From Anniella stebbinsi (Eukaryota; Chordata; Lepidosauria; Squamata; Anniellidae): a stretch of 64,000 nucleotides of DNA. A program made the position numbers and the translations under genes. The stretch is from positions 15,431,001 to 15,495,000 of the forward strand of contig JARDYH010000002.1 of the NCBI GenBank assembly GCA_029215795.1. The letters run 5' to 3'. The notes under the pieces are model-generated. The model did not search any database. It was not told where the DNA came from and worked only from the letters and a program-made list of their open reading frames with translations. Of the stretch, positions 52,273 to 62,880 are shown in pieces (the stretch's first letter is position 1; each line of letters opens with the position of its first letter).

Positions 52273-53842
52273 GGAATCATTTTCTTCCCACAAAACGTTG
52301 GGGGAGATATTTGGCAACCTTTGCAGGGAGGAAATCCTTAGAATTTTGGGTTGGCGGTCTCGCCTTTAAAGAGGAGGTGGCCAAAGGGTGGGGGGAACCA
52401 CCAACTGAAAATCTTTAGAATTGGTGGTTAATCCAAACTTCAGTCCTACCCACCCTGAAACTTATGAGAATCTCGGCCCAGCGCTTGTTTCAGCAGACTC
52501 TCTAGGTATCTGTCCACCTACCCAATGCTACCATTAAGTATCAGAAACACTGTGAATGTTGACATTTAACAGTAACGCTTAATATAGGAGCTAGGGGATG
52601 CTGGGATTTGGAGTCTGTGATATCCGTTGGGCACCAGCTTGGGAAAGGCCAAATTAACCGGTGACATTAAGGCACAATCCTATGCACGTTGAGAAGCTGT
52701 AGGCTTTTTCTCCCCATCTACACATGCATGGGATTGCACCCTTAAACAATTAAAATAGTTTTGAAGGTCTTTTTTTAAAAAAAGCACTCCATATTGAGCT
52801 GACAACACATTTTTAAAGGAAAAGTTAATTAATATAAGTACTTGTAAAAACTGCAGATGACAGGTGTCAGCTTTGAAGTTACACTCCCTTCTCTCATACA
52901 GGGGGGAAATGTCTCTTCTAATGGACTAGATGAGAAGTGTGTAGCTACAACTTTGGGTTTTTTTCCCCCTTTAATTACAAGTGGAGGGCAGGAGTTGGGG
53001 AGGAGGAGAGTTTTTACTGAGAATGCCGTATGTAAGGAGGAAAGGCTTACTTCTTCCTTGACCAACTTCTATCAGAATGAAAATCACCCACTGGCCCTAT
53101 TCACCAATGTGTGGCTAGTAGGATTAGGGGCAAAAAGATCCCATTGCGCTGATCAGAACTTTTGCCCCCAGAGCCTCCTGGCTGCACAAGGGGAGGTTTT
53201 CATTCTGGCTGTAGTTGGAAATAAAAGAGATACACCTTCCTTGCCTGAGTGCTGTGTCCCCAGTAAGAATCGCCTCCCAACAGTAATTAAAATTAAAACG
53301 AAGATCTTGTGGCATGCTATGCATTCGACATAATGCGTAGCTTGGCCCTAAGGAGGAGCCTGCTGAGCCGTACAGGTCTGCCATCCGAGAAGAACGTGGG
53401 TGTTCCTCCCACCCCAGTTATTGGCCAAAATCCCATGAAAGTTAGTCATGCAAAGATCCTATTGAAATGAATGAGACATAAATTAGCTGCAATTCATTTG
53501 TTGTATTGGTTTCCATAGGATTTAAGTGAGACTATCTCTGGATTTGGGCCACCATTTTGTAAATTTGCAAAAAGTTGCGTATGAAATTGATTGCTTAAAA
53601 ACAACTAAAACTCATACAATCCATCAACTAAAATTTCTTGACGTGGGTGACGACCTTACTTAATATTTGAGGTCATGGGGAGGCAGGCTTCAGGCTAGTA
53701 GAGTCTACTTTCCTTTTGAGTCGAACCCTGAGATCCACCAAGCAGAGGTTGGTGCAAAAGGCATACGCTTAGAATGAAAGACGTTTGTGCTCAGCGATAT
53801 GTTTTGAGTACGAGAACGGAACAGAGCTTACAGTCCTTGGAA
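52273..53842. other. No gene; two decayed small repeats
   Basis: 52560-52660 resembles the GGGATGCTGGGA palindromic repeat, and 52668-52745 (GGCACAATCCTATGCACG ... GCATGGGATTGCACCC) is a decayed copy of 44636-44752. 53425-53545 resembles 8705-8800. The open frame at 52857-53333 has no recognisable domain or splice context. Confidence 0.4.
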
Positions 53843-53965
53843 GGGACATGGCCCAGTGGTAGAGCACTTGCTTTGCATGCAGAAGGTCCCAGGTTCAATC
53901 CCCTGCTTCTCCAGTTGGAGCTTGAAAAAACCTTAGCTGAAAGCCTGGAGGGCCACTGCCAGTCA
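53843..53965 (+). mobile_element. tRNA-derived SINE, 5' part
   Basis: TGGCCCAGTGGTAGAGCAC (A box) and GGTTCAATCC (B box, 53892-53901) lie 33 bases apart. TTGCTTTGCATGCAGAAGGT and GGAGGGCCACTGCCAGTCA follow. The element is broken at 53966 and resumes at 54511. Confidence 0.9.
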
Positions 53966-54510
53966 GGGGGCGCATCTACACTGGCAGGCCTTCCCGGGGG
54001 GGAGGGGGGAAGGGGGCGGGACGATCACGGGCTTTTCCGCTTCCGGGATTGTCGCTCAGGGTGCAAACGAAAGCGGGCCATTCCGGGGGTAATTTTTTTT
54101 TTAAGAGGAGGAGGATTGTGCAGCGTCGATCCTGAGTGAAAGTAGGACCTTTTTATAAAACACTAAACAATCCGGCGCTTGAAGATGCCAAGAGCTGTCC
54201 AGGGAATGGCGAAAGTGCTCTGCCTAATCCCCTCGATACCCGTCCATTCTCCCCTCTGGCCTTCTGGCCTGTTTGCTTACTCCTGCCCTTTCGCGGGGAA
54301 GAAGGGACGACCCCGGGAGCAGGCGCCACACTGCCTGCGGACCTCGAGGTTGTCCAGAGACCGCAGTAAAATTCGGTAAAACCACGGTTCCAGTTATCCC
54401 GGGCAAAGTAAGTGATCGTCTCTGATTAACCCCAGGATCCCCTGTGTGTCATTTAGATGCTCAGGGATGACCACGTGACCAATCCAGGATAAATGGCGAG
54501 TGTAGACATG
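53966..54510. mobile_element. GC-rich DNA element inserted in the SINE
   Basis: GGGGCGCATCTACACT at the left faces AGTGTAGACATG at the right. GCCAGT precedes and follows it, an eroded target duplication. The interior is GC-rich (GGGCGGGACGATCACGGGC) with an A-poor middle and no transposase. About 545 bp. Confidence 0.75.
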
Positions 54511-54567
54511 GCCAGTGTCAACAGTACTGGCTTGATAGACCCATGGTGTAAGGCAGGTTCCTATGCA
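54511..54567 (+). mobile_element. tRNA-derived SINE, 3' part
   Basis: GTCAACAGTACTGGCTTGAT and AAGGCAGGTTCCTATGCACA continue the SINE begun at 53843. Confidence 0.85.
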
Positions 54568-55519
54568 CACTATATTCCTCTACACCCCAAGCTTTCTTCA
54601 TTACAGCAATATGTTTTAGGGTGGAAGACAAGTCATTTTGTTACTGCTGCTATTAAAAAACGTTTTTGCTAGCTGAAAGAGTTGTAATATTTTCTATATA
54701 CTCACTGATATTGTTAACACGTAATTTAAAAACGCAATAAAAATAACATTTTAAAAAAGAACGAGAACTGGGAGTCAAAAACCCTTGTCAACATATAGGG
54801 AAACATCCAGCAATCTACCAGTAACTCCAGATCTATGGGAACTGTCATTTACCACTCTATCATTTATGGGGAAATCTCAAGAGTCACCAATTTCGTGGGG
54901 CTGATGGCCAGATTCCATCCTCACATTAATTACTTGCTATAAAACGTCACCAACTAGTACGATCCAGAATGATGAAGAACTGAGTTGCTTTTCAGACTTG
55001 CGTGGTTAAGAACTTCACCAGACAAGCGTTTTATTGCACACTCGTTACTGGGCAGTCACAGATTTCCGTGGGTCCCTCCCATGACGCCTCCTGCCCCTTC
55101 TAGCCTTCTTTGCGCAACAAAAAACACACACCAGTAAATCCAACTTATTTTTAAAGATGGAAGTTGCCGCTATCTCCTGCTGTGCACAGGAGACGCAGCG
55201 GGATCAAAAAGGCCCACTGAATGGGCCACGTGCAGGTTGTTTACTTCCTCTTTCAAAAGAAGAAGCAATGAGGGGCAAATGTCCGGGCGGAGAAGCGACG
55301 GTAAGCAAACGCAATTTCCCTCCGTGTACGTCTTACCATTGTTTTCGAGGCTCTTTTATTTCATATGCAACTATTCTGTTATTAAAGTTAACTCACGGTC
55401 CTCTTACACACAAAGCATTGCAAATATGATTTCTCAAATATCACTCAAAGCACATTCACCCACTCAAACATATTTTAGAAATACAATTACACTGCAAAAG
55501 CGTAGTCAGGTTTGGCTCA
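54568..55519. other. No gene called; one ORF with a donor-like end at 55157-55302
   Basis: A plus-strand ATG frame from 55157 runs into GCGACG|GTAAGC at 55302, a good donor sequence, but there is no support for a transcript and no recognisable domain. The remainder is unassigned. Confidence 0.3.
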
Positions 55520-55880
55520 CCTTATAGTCAGGCGGCTACCAGGAGGAGGGCCTTCTCTGCTGTGGCACCCCGGCTTTGGAATGAGCTCCCTAGAGAGGTT
55601 TGCATAGCACCTACGTTATACTCTTTTCAAAACGCCAGGTGAAGACCTTTTTATTTTCCCAGTATTCTAACAGTTTCGCATCTTAGTCTTTTAACATTCC
55701 TGTTTTAAATCTGTATTTTAAATCTCTGTATTGCTGCTCGGTTTTCTTCAGGTAGTACTTTTATATTGTGTTTTTACCTTATGGGTTCAGTTTTGTATTT
55801 TAAATTGTGCTTGTACTTATGGTTTTGATTTTTGTGAATCGCCCAGAGAGTATAGAAATGCAATATATAAATAAATCTGG
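55520..55880 (+). mobile_element. CR1 3' end
   Basis: GCGGCTACCAGGAGGAGGGC, GGAATGAGCTCCCTAGAGAG and CAGGTGAAGACCTTTTTATT match 41318-41775 closely. The end is GAATCGCCCAGAGAGTATAG and ATATAAATAAAT; the GTGGTTTGG block before it is deleted. Confidence 0.9.
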
Positions 55881-56760
55881 ACCCTACAGATGACACCTAA
55901 GAGGCTTCTTAAGCAGAAAACAAATGTGAATTTGGTTTACTAGAACGGAGCCACAATGTCTAAAGGGGGGGGGGGGGAGTCTGGGATTTCTCTCTCACAC
56001 CCGCCATGAAAAAGGTCACTTTGCAGAATTCTCTCCAAATATTCTCCATCATGGGGGGGGGGGGGGAACATTCCCCCTCCCTCACAGTGTTCTGGAATGA
56101 GTGGGACAAGGTGTTTTTAAAATCATTAACATTATTAGAACAAAGGTGATAATCATTGACTAGTTTAATATTGATGTTAATAAAAAGGAAATTAGATAGT
56201 AGTTACTCTGCAGTATTACCTGGCATAGGGCCAGTGATGCTATAAGTAGAAAATCTCCCCCTCAAGTCTCTTTTAAAATGTCAAGGTGTTTTGTTTGTTC
56301 CTTTAAGTAGCGATCTGGCTTCAGTGCAAATAATGCCTTTAAAGCTCTACGTCTTTATCACAGAGAGGATGCTATTGTGCCTTTTTGGTTTATTTCAAAA
56401 CTCTTGGATCAAGTTCACACCAAGGCTACAAACGTGCCTGGTGGGGTAAAAAAACACATCTCACTAAACAATAAAGATGTTTTCTGTTGCTGTTTACAGA
56501 TCTTTTCCTTTATCTTTCTCTTCAGTACAACACACTGGGTCAGGCTTTAGGAGTGTTGGGGGGCAACAATGTCAGCGCTGATGAATGAGATTTATTTAAA
56601 CAGCACACGGGCAATGCACGGATTGTTTTACAAAGTTCAGGTCAGAGGGCTCCGAAAAAGGTACTCCGTGAATATGGAAGAGCTGGCAGGCGCTGCTTTA
56701 AAAACCGAGAGAATGTTATCAAATCATCCACTGGCATTTATAGAATAAGCTTAAAGTAAA
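55881..56760. other. No gene; two poly-G tracts
   Basis: G12 near 55965 and G14 near 56053. The rest is AT-rich and unassigned. Confidence 0.4.
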
Positions 56761-56788
56761 CCTCTCTCTCTCTCTCTCTCTCTCTGTG

Positions 56789-56866
<78 letters not shown>
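56761..56866. repeat. Compound microsatellite (CT)n-(GT)n-(GA)n
   Basis: Three abutting purine/pyrimidine tracts: CT 56763-56785, GT 56790-56822, GA 56823-56866. The CT tract and the GA tract are reverse complements and could pair around the GT block. Confidence 0.96.
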
Positions 56867-56867
<1 letters not shown>

Positions 56868-57384
56868 GTTTACTTTTTTTGTGGGCAGAGAAATTGGGGA
56901 GACAATTTCACCAAACTTCTCCAGGTGGAGGAGAAATTCTCCAACAATTTCTCATAAGTAGACAACACCATTGGCAAGGGTTGTAGAAAAGTGTCTTTCT
57001 TTTTTGCCTAAAGTTTTTTGTGTGTGTGGTGGTGGTGGGGGTGTTGTTGTTGTTTGTTTTTTGTTTTGCTCTGCCATTGCAAGTGGCAATAGCGTCAACT
57101 GTGATGGCAGCTTGGCCTACATCTTGCATCCTTTGCAATACCCCATATACCTTGGGGGTGGGAAAAGGAATGCAGCCCCCCCCCCCCGGCACACACACAC
57201 ACAGCTGAAGAAAATTTGGAGAAAATTCTGCAAAGTGTCCTTTTATTTCTAGTGGCTAAGAAAAGAAAAATCTCAGGACTTTTCTGAGAAACGTGCATCC
57301 TGAGAAATTTTGGCTCAGTTCTAGTTGTCATTCCCTAGGTTCTTCCAAACGTTACATTTCTGAAGGGTGATTGTGGATACGTCA
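56867..57384. other. No gene recognised
   Basis: Unassigned; GT-rich around 57020-57065 and a C10 run near 57177. Confidence 0.4.
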
Positions 57385-57620
57385 GAGAGGGATGGCCTTG
57401 TGAGGCAAAGTGTTCCACAATGTTGGTGCAACCACCAAGAAGGCCCCGTCTCTTGGTGACTCGCCCTTGGTGGGATGCACAGGAGGCAGAGGCCCCTGAT
57501 CTCAGAAAATGGACAGGCTGGTATGGGAGTTGGAAGGCCCCCAGGTATCTCAAAGTGACATAAGGGAAGCGTTTAGGTCTTCTTCTGAGTGAGCATGGAA
57601 AGATCCTTTGAAGAAGCAGC
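57385..57620 (-). mobile_element. Decayed CR1 fragment
   Basis: TTGTGAGGCAAAGTGTTCCA, CACCAAGAAGGCCCCGTCTC and TTGGTGACTCGCCCTTGG follow the order of the CR1 C-terminal region seen at 25030-25140. No tail. Confidence 0.6.
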
Positions 57621-57764
57621 ACAAGGGTTTCCACCTAAAATTGTGACTGAAACTGTACACAATTAAAACCCTATTCAGGCCTTCTCACATGTCTGCTGTC
57701 TCCAATAGGAGGGGAGGGGAACATTCCAGCCCCAGCCCCCTCCATCCTCACATTTGTCACCCTC

Positions 57765-57990
57765 TACTGGCGTGGGTGGAGGGCAAGTGTCTAAAGAGGA
57801 AATCCACCTGTATCCATAGAGGCTCTCCACTTAAACCAGAATGCAGATTCCCCCAATATTCTGGCTTGTGTGGGGAGCCTCCAGAGATACAGGAGACTCT
57901 TTTCTTTAGAACGACGCCCTCCTCGAGTAGAAGGGGACAAACGCAATGACAGAGGGTGGAGGCGATGGAGCGTTCCCTCTACTCGCCTAT
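57765..57990. repeat. Imperfect palindromic repeat
   Basis: TCTAAAGAGGAAATCCACCT, GTATCCATAGAGGCTCTCCA and CTTAAACCAGAATG on the left pair with GTTCTAAAGAAAAGAGTCTC, CTGTATCTCTGGAGGCTCCC and CACAAGCCAGAATATT read from the right. Outer CCCTCTACTGGCG and CGCC(C)TCCTCGAGTAG also face each other. Probably an old MITE. Confidence 0.7.
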
Positions 57991-59284
57991 TTGCTGTGCC
58001 CATTAAAACGCCTGAATCTCTGTCGCACGAATTTTACCAGAGAGAAGGGCTCCACATTGTAAAACCAAGATGGTGGCCAACTTTCACTTGGAGAACTGCT
58101 GCTAAGTGAAAACGCACCATTACAAATTGAATAAGAACTCCAGGCCTGAAGCAAATGACATTCCCATTAAAATGTTCAGCTTGATTTCCAATGCTAATTT
58201 GTAGACGCAGCACTGTAGGGTTTGGGAAGGGGGGGGAGGTTGGAGGGTGAGATAGCTTAATAGGCAACCGGCTGAAACAGTGGCCCATGCAAATATAACA
58301 TAGCGTAATTAAAATAATAAGATAAAATGGAGTGTGTCATGGAGGACAAAGGAACGAAAGGGAAGCGGTTATGACCGTCTGAAGCAAGCAAACCTTAGAA
58401 ACACTATTTTTCCAACGGACAGTTGGAGAATTGTGATTTTAGAGTGCCCTCTGCTGGTGGCTGCGGGGATGTCAACTATTCAAAAAAAGAAAAAGCTGAA
58501 ATATTTCTTTTTATGAGTTAGCTGTCTCCTGCTGGAGGCAGAAATAATAGGGGGAAAAACCATGCTGTGTTAACTTTTTATGCTTCCGTTACATCGTTCA
58601 AGACATCACGAGGCTGAAAAAATGCTTAGTCCTGAACTTTAAAAAGATGGTAGAGACTATTATGTCAAAGTAACTTTCAAAGGGGAAATGAAAAAAGGAT
58701 TTTTGGATTTACGACATCAAGCCGCTGCGCTCTTCTCTCGAGTTCAAACAGTTCCAGGACTGCTCAATATGCAACACGATCTTTTGCCCATTTAATTTAA
58801 AATCTGTTTAGTCAACCGAGGCTGCCCTCCATCTTGGCTCACCAAAGGTAAAGCAAACGGTTCTAAGGGCTTTTGTGAAACTTGTTAAACACTAAGACCG
58901 GTCTACGCAAACTCCGGATCATGCAGTGACGCTGCTCTCAGGTTGCACCACTTAATCCAGCAAGTGTGATGGGTGGCTGCATTTCTAATTGTTTCCCCGT
59001 TACAAAAAATAAATGAATCCCTTCACATAAAATGGTTGCATGTCAGGAGAAGGTTAAGCGAGGACTCTTCCCTCCACCCCAAAGCAGCTATTTTGGCAGT
59101 CTGAAGTGCTACAGTCCAAGAACAGTATTGACCACATGATCTGCTGTTGTTGTATCCTGCCTCTTAAAAGTGTCTGTTCTGCTTTGAAGGTATTTGCTTT
59201 GTATGGCATGGACGCAAAGCATCAAGGAGTTCCAATTCAGGGTGAGTGTGGATGTGTAGGTGTGTCAGGGCCAGCCCTACCATT
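57991..59284. other. No gene recognised
   Basis: Repeat-poor. Parts (58080-58320, 58540-58960) are AT-rich with no low complexity and could be non-coding conserved sequence; no exon evidence. Confidence 0.3.
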
Positions 59285-59510
59285 AGAACCTAAGAAGAGC
59301 CAGGCTGGATCAGACCAAGGGTCTATCTAGTCCGGCATTCTGTTCACACAGTGGCCAAACGGCTGTCGACCAGGGACCCACAAGCAGGACACGGTGTAAC
59401 AGCACCCTCCCACCCACGTTCCCCAGCAACTGGTGTGTATAGACTTGCTGCCTCAGATCCTGGAGGTTGCACTTAGCCATCAGGACTAGCAGCCATTGAT
59501 AGCCCTCTCC
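59285..59510 (-). mobile_element. LINE 3' end, outer copy, left part
   Basis: AGGCTGGATCAGACCAAGGG, TCTATCTAGTCCGGCATTCT and CAGCCATTGATAGCCCTCTC: same family as 28984-29275. Interrupted by a CR1 at 59511 and resumed at 59821. Confidence 0.85.
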
Positions 59511-59820
59511 TCCTGGAATTCATCTCCCCGATGAGGCCCGCCTGGCGCCAACACTGTTATCTTTTCGGCGCCAGGTCAAAACTTTTATTTTCTCCCAGGC
59601 ATTTTAACAGCTCAAGTTGAGGTTTTGATTGACATTGTGGCCAGGCTTAACAGTTAAAATGTTTTAAAATGTTTTAATGTCAGCTGTTTTATGTTTATGG
59701 TTTTAAATTTTGTATATTGTCTTTTTAGTGTTCAATCTTTTAATTTTTGTAAACCGCCCAGAGAGTTTCGGCTATGGGGCAGTATATAAATGTAATAAAT
59801 AATAATAATAATAATAATAA
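59511..59820 (+). mobile_element. CR1 3' end nested inside an older LINE
   Basis: Starts at CTGGAATTCATCTCCCCGAT within the last ORF2 codons and runs TCTTTTCGGCGCCAGGTC, a UTR, AACCGCCCAGAGAGTTTCGG and AAATGTAATAAATAATAATA, ending in (AAT)n. It is in the opposite orientation to the surrounding LINE. Confidence 0.92.
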
Positions 59821-60095
59821 CCCCCTTTTAAAGCCATCCAAATTGGTAGCCATCACCACATATTGGGGTAGCGAATTCCACAGTTTAACTATGCACTGTG
59901 TAAAGAAGTCCTTCCTTTTATCTGTCCTGAATCTCCCAGCAATCAGCTTCATGGGATAGCCCCATTGGGTCCTAGTATTATGGGAGAGGGAGAAAAATGG
60001 CTCCCTAAAAATGGCATGCATAATTTTGTACACTTCTATCATGTTTTGCCTAAGCCTCCTTTTTTCCAAGCCAGAGTGAGGCAGTTGCTTCAGAT
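59821..60095 (-). mobile_element. LINE 3' end, outer copy, right part
   Basis: On the minus strand it encodes, with few breaks, KRRLRQNMIEVYKIMHAIF, TQWGYPMKLIAGRFRTDKR and FFTQCIVKLWNSLPQYVVMA, the C-terminal end of a CR1-type ORF2, and then NLDGFKRG, which meets the younger insertion. The left part of the copy is at 59285-59510. Confidence 0.9.
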
Positions 60096-60317
60096 ACTGG
60101 GAGGAGGTAGGAAAGTGTAGGAGGCGAGAGCTGTGGGCTACATTGCTTCCCTTGTGCCCCCTAGGCTGGCCAGCTGCCTTCAGATCCAGTGGAGGAAGAT
60201 GCTCCATCCCCAATATTGCAAGATTCATCTGCTAGTCAAGTCGGCTTTTGTACATGGAATGGGAGTGGGCGCCATCTTGTTCTTCGTTTTAGGCAGTAAA
60301 ATGTCTTGGGCCAGCTT

Positions 60318-60320
<3 letters not shown>
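60096..60320. other. No gene recognised
   Basis: Unassigned. Confidence 0.35.

Positions 60321-60385
<65 letters not shown>
60320..60385. repeat. Compound microsatellite (TG)n-(AG)n
   Basis: About 14 TG units then about 18 AG units. Confidence 0.95.
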
Positions 60386-60387
<2 letters not shown>

Positions 60388-60710
60388 AGGAGGGGGAAGT
60401 AGACTTTCTGGAATCCAGAAAGCTTGTTCTGCTGAAAAAGACAATACTGAACTTCTGTAGAAGAAACATTTCTATGGGTTGGCATCTTCACCAATTGGCC
60501 AGCTCTCTTCTCCTCCCTCAAATCCATCTGTAGCTCCTTCTCTTTCTGGAGGGAAGAGCCTGGAAATCCAGACTGTACCACCAACTGCTAGAGACCAGAA
60601 GGGACTGGTTTATTTATTTTATTTCCTTATTATTTATTTGAAAATGTCTACATCTACTTTCGCCCCCAAGGCATCTTAACATTAAAATTTGCAATGGCTT
60701 TCAACATTCT

Positions 60711-60911
60711 GTTGGCTCTGATTTCGGTGGGGCTGTGTATCCATTCTGGGTTGCAGTCAGAACCAGCCAGACCTCTAACAAAGCTATCCAAAGTCCTGAA
60801 CCCATTCCCCAGATGGGTTCAGCACACCTTGGATAGCTCCTTTAGAATTCTGATTGTTTCTGACCAAAACCCAGAATAAATCCGCAGCCCCACCGCAATT
60901 GGAGCCAACAG
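60711..60911. mobile_element. Palindromic MITE-like repeat, 201 bp
   Basis: GTTGGCTCTGATTTCGGTGG on the left is mirrored by CCACCGCAATTGGAGCCAAC on the right. Further in, TGTATCCATTCTGGGTTGCA faces ACCCAGAATAAATCC, and AAAGCTATCCAAAG faces CTTGGATAGCT. Related half-copy at 61968-62085. Confidence 0.82.
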
Positions 60912-60954
60912 CTTCCGCTGCTTTACGCCCACTGATGAATCCCTAATTGTATTG

Positions 60955-61045
60955 TGCCATGATAGGGCTTGTAATTGTAAGCCACTCTGGGCGTCAAACT
61001 TGGCTGGAAAGTGTGCAGGGCGAAGTGGGGAGGGAATAAATAAAG
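60955..61045 (+). mobile_element. LINE 3' terminus
   Basis: TTGTAATTGTAAGCCACTCT, GGAAAGTGTGCAGGGCG and GGGAGGGAATAAATAAAG resemble the end of CR1/L2-like elements. Only the last 90 bases remain. Confidence 0.6.
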
Positions 61046-61967
61046 AATACTATGGGGCCTGTCAGCCACAATACTATCAGTGCACTGGTCTTTTTGAACC
61101 TGGCTACCTCCCTGGTACGAAACAGGCATGGGGGTACTTCCCGTCTTAGAATGGCTTCAGATCTTCAAAGCACCAAGGTCCACTGCAGGACAAAACAGAC
61201 ACATGGCAAGATAAAGGTGCATGCCACAGCTAGCAAGTTGGAGGTCTTGGTGCGCCATTGTTTCTTGCACAGGACTCCATACCCAAGCATTTGGCTGGGA
61301 TTCCACTTCTACATGGGGCTCCCCCCATGGTCAACCATCCATGTTTCTGGATGGGTCCATGCCTACTTAGCTGTAGGAAGGCTGCAGGATCTCATATCCC
61401 TGGGACCATTTACCTGGGCCTCTAATTAATAATGATTCAAAGCCCATTCATCAATGTTTTTTCAATGGGATAGAAAAGGACCGCCTAATTTGGCCCACCC
61501 AGCAATTTGGAATTGGATCGCTGGGCAGATGATCCCATACCACTTCCGTAACATATGAACTGGGCCTCAAAACTGACAGGTAAATGCTGGGGCTACTAAA
61601 GGGTGCATTTAAAGGGAGGGGTTGGAAGGCACAAAGTGGGCATAATGAAGCTGAGCTCAGTGGCATAAACTTCTGTTGGGAACGTGCCCATTCTCACATT
61701 TCCTGCAGCCTAGGCCAACGTAGCTCCATCTGATTTACTCCCTTGTTTATGAACCGGCACGGCTGTACGTTGTGTCAGCAGAAATGCACGGTTCCCAAAG
61801 CTTTGTGTGTCACTTGCTGATGCAGCAGAAGCTCAAAATACATCCTACAAAATCTGGGGCCAAACAGGAGGAGAAAGGGGACACCTTTTCTTGAAAACAC
61901 GGGAGCAACACGGAGAGCCGTTCTTTCTGAAAAATGCTTTTGGGAGCTGGCAGGACCATGTCCCAAA
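61046..61967. other. No gene recognised
   Basis: Unassigned; open frames here have no domain or splice support. Confidence 0.4.
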
Positions 61968-62085
61968 ATAGGTTCAGCAATCCGGACAGCTCCTTTAGAG
62001 CTCTGGCTGGTGTTGACTAAAATCCGGAATAGATTCACAGCCCCACTCAAATCGGGAGCACCAGCCTTCTCTGTTGGAGGTATTT
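61968..62085. repeat. Half-copy of the 60711-60911 palindromic repeat
   Basis: AGGTTCAGCAATCCGGACAG, CTCCTTTAGAGCTCTGGCTG, AATCCGGAATAGATTCACAG and CCCCACTCAAATCGGGAGCA parallel the right arm at 60815-60911. The left arm is missing. Confidence 0.7.
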
Positions 62086-62489
62086 AAGAGCCTAAAACTC
62101 CAGCCCAACCCTAACTGCTACCTGAATTAGCCACCCCCAGGTGTCCATTGCACCCTGAAGACTCCTGCTCATAGTCTGGGTAGGGAAACAGACCAAATGA
62201 ATACAACCATTTCTGACGTTGAAGGGATGAGCAAAAGCCTGCCGTGAAGGCAGGTAGCGGTAAAATTGTACCACTTCAGGGTGCAGGTGGGAGACCCATG
62301 CAATCGAATTTTCCTCCATTTTTAATAATAAAAAATCTCCACCCAGAGAAAACTAGAACATATGGGGAAGATTAATCCTGAGCCCTTCTCTCTGAGAGAC
62401 TCGTTTTATGTTCAGAGAACTTTTTTTGCATAGAGGAGTATTTGATCATATGGAGACCTCAACTGGGGCTTGCCTTTATGCCCTGTTTA

Positions 62490-62880
62490 GCCCATTCTGG
62501 CTGTGCAGTGGTGCTGCGTTGTTCATACGGCGCAGCCACAAACGTGCAGCCCAAAGCTCTGCTTTTTCGCGGTGTCCATTTACTGAGATTTTTAAAAGTT
62601 GCTCCGAGGTCATCACGCTGCTTCCTTTGTCTCTTGGTGGTGGCCTCGCTTCGGGTTGAGCTAGTGGGTGTTCCTCGGCACGGATCAAAGTCTAGGGGAG
62701 GTCCAGGTAAGCATGGGAAGGCAGGGCAGAGGGCAGGCAGCGGGACTGACAAGCCAAAAGGCCGCCGGTGCTGTGGCTTTTCCAGCCGGATAACCCACGC
62801 TCCCTCCTGCCATCAGGATTTAGCGCTCCCACAAAATCCCGCAGCTGCGAAGCTGTGGGATTTTGTGGGAACCAAGCAGC
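62490..62880. repeat. Unnamed repeat family X, copy 2
   Basis: Homologous to 20355-20650 (see CTGCGTTGTTCATACGGCGC, GCCGCCGGTGCTGTGGCTTT). This copy continues further and contains the near-perfect inverted pair TCCCACAAAATCCCGCAGCT / AGCTGTGGGATTTTGTGGGA at 62829-62871. CpG is higher than in the surroundings. Confidence 0.58.

Noticed and set aside
52857..53333. A 158-codon open frame on the plus strand
   Set aside because: No recognisable domain, no splice signals at the edges and an opposite-strand open frame of similar quality; likely chance.
55157..55302. Plus-strand ATG frame ending at a strong donor-like GTAAGC
   Set aside because: No upstream promoter or downstream acceptor partner is visible and no domain is recognised, so one good splice word is not enough.
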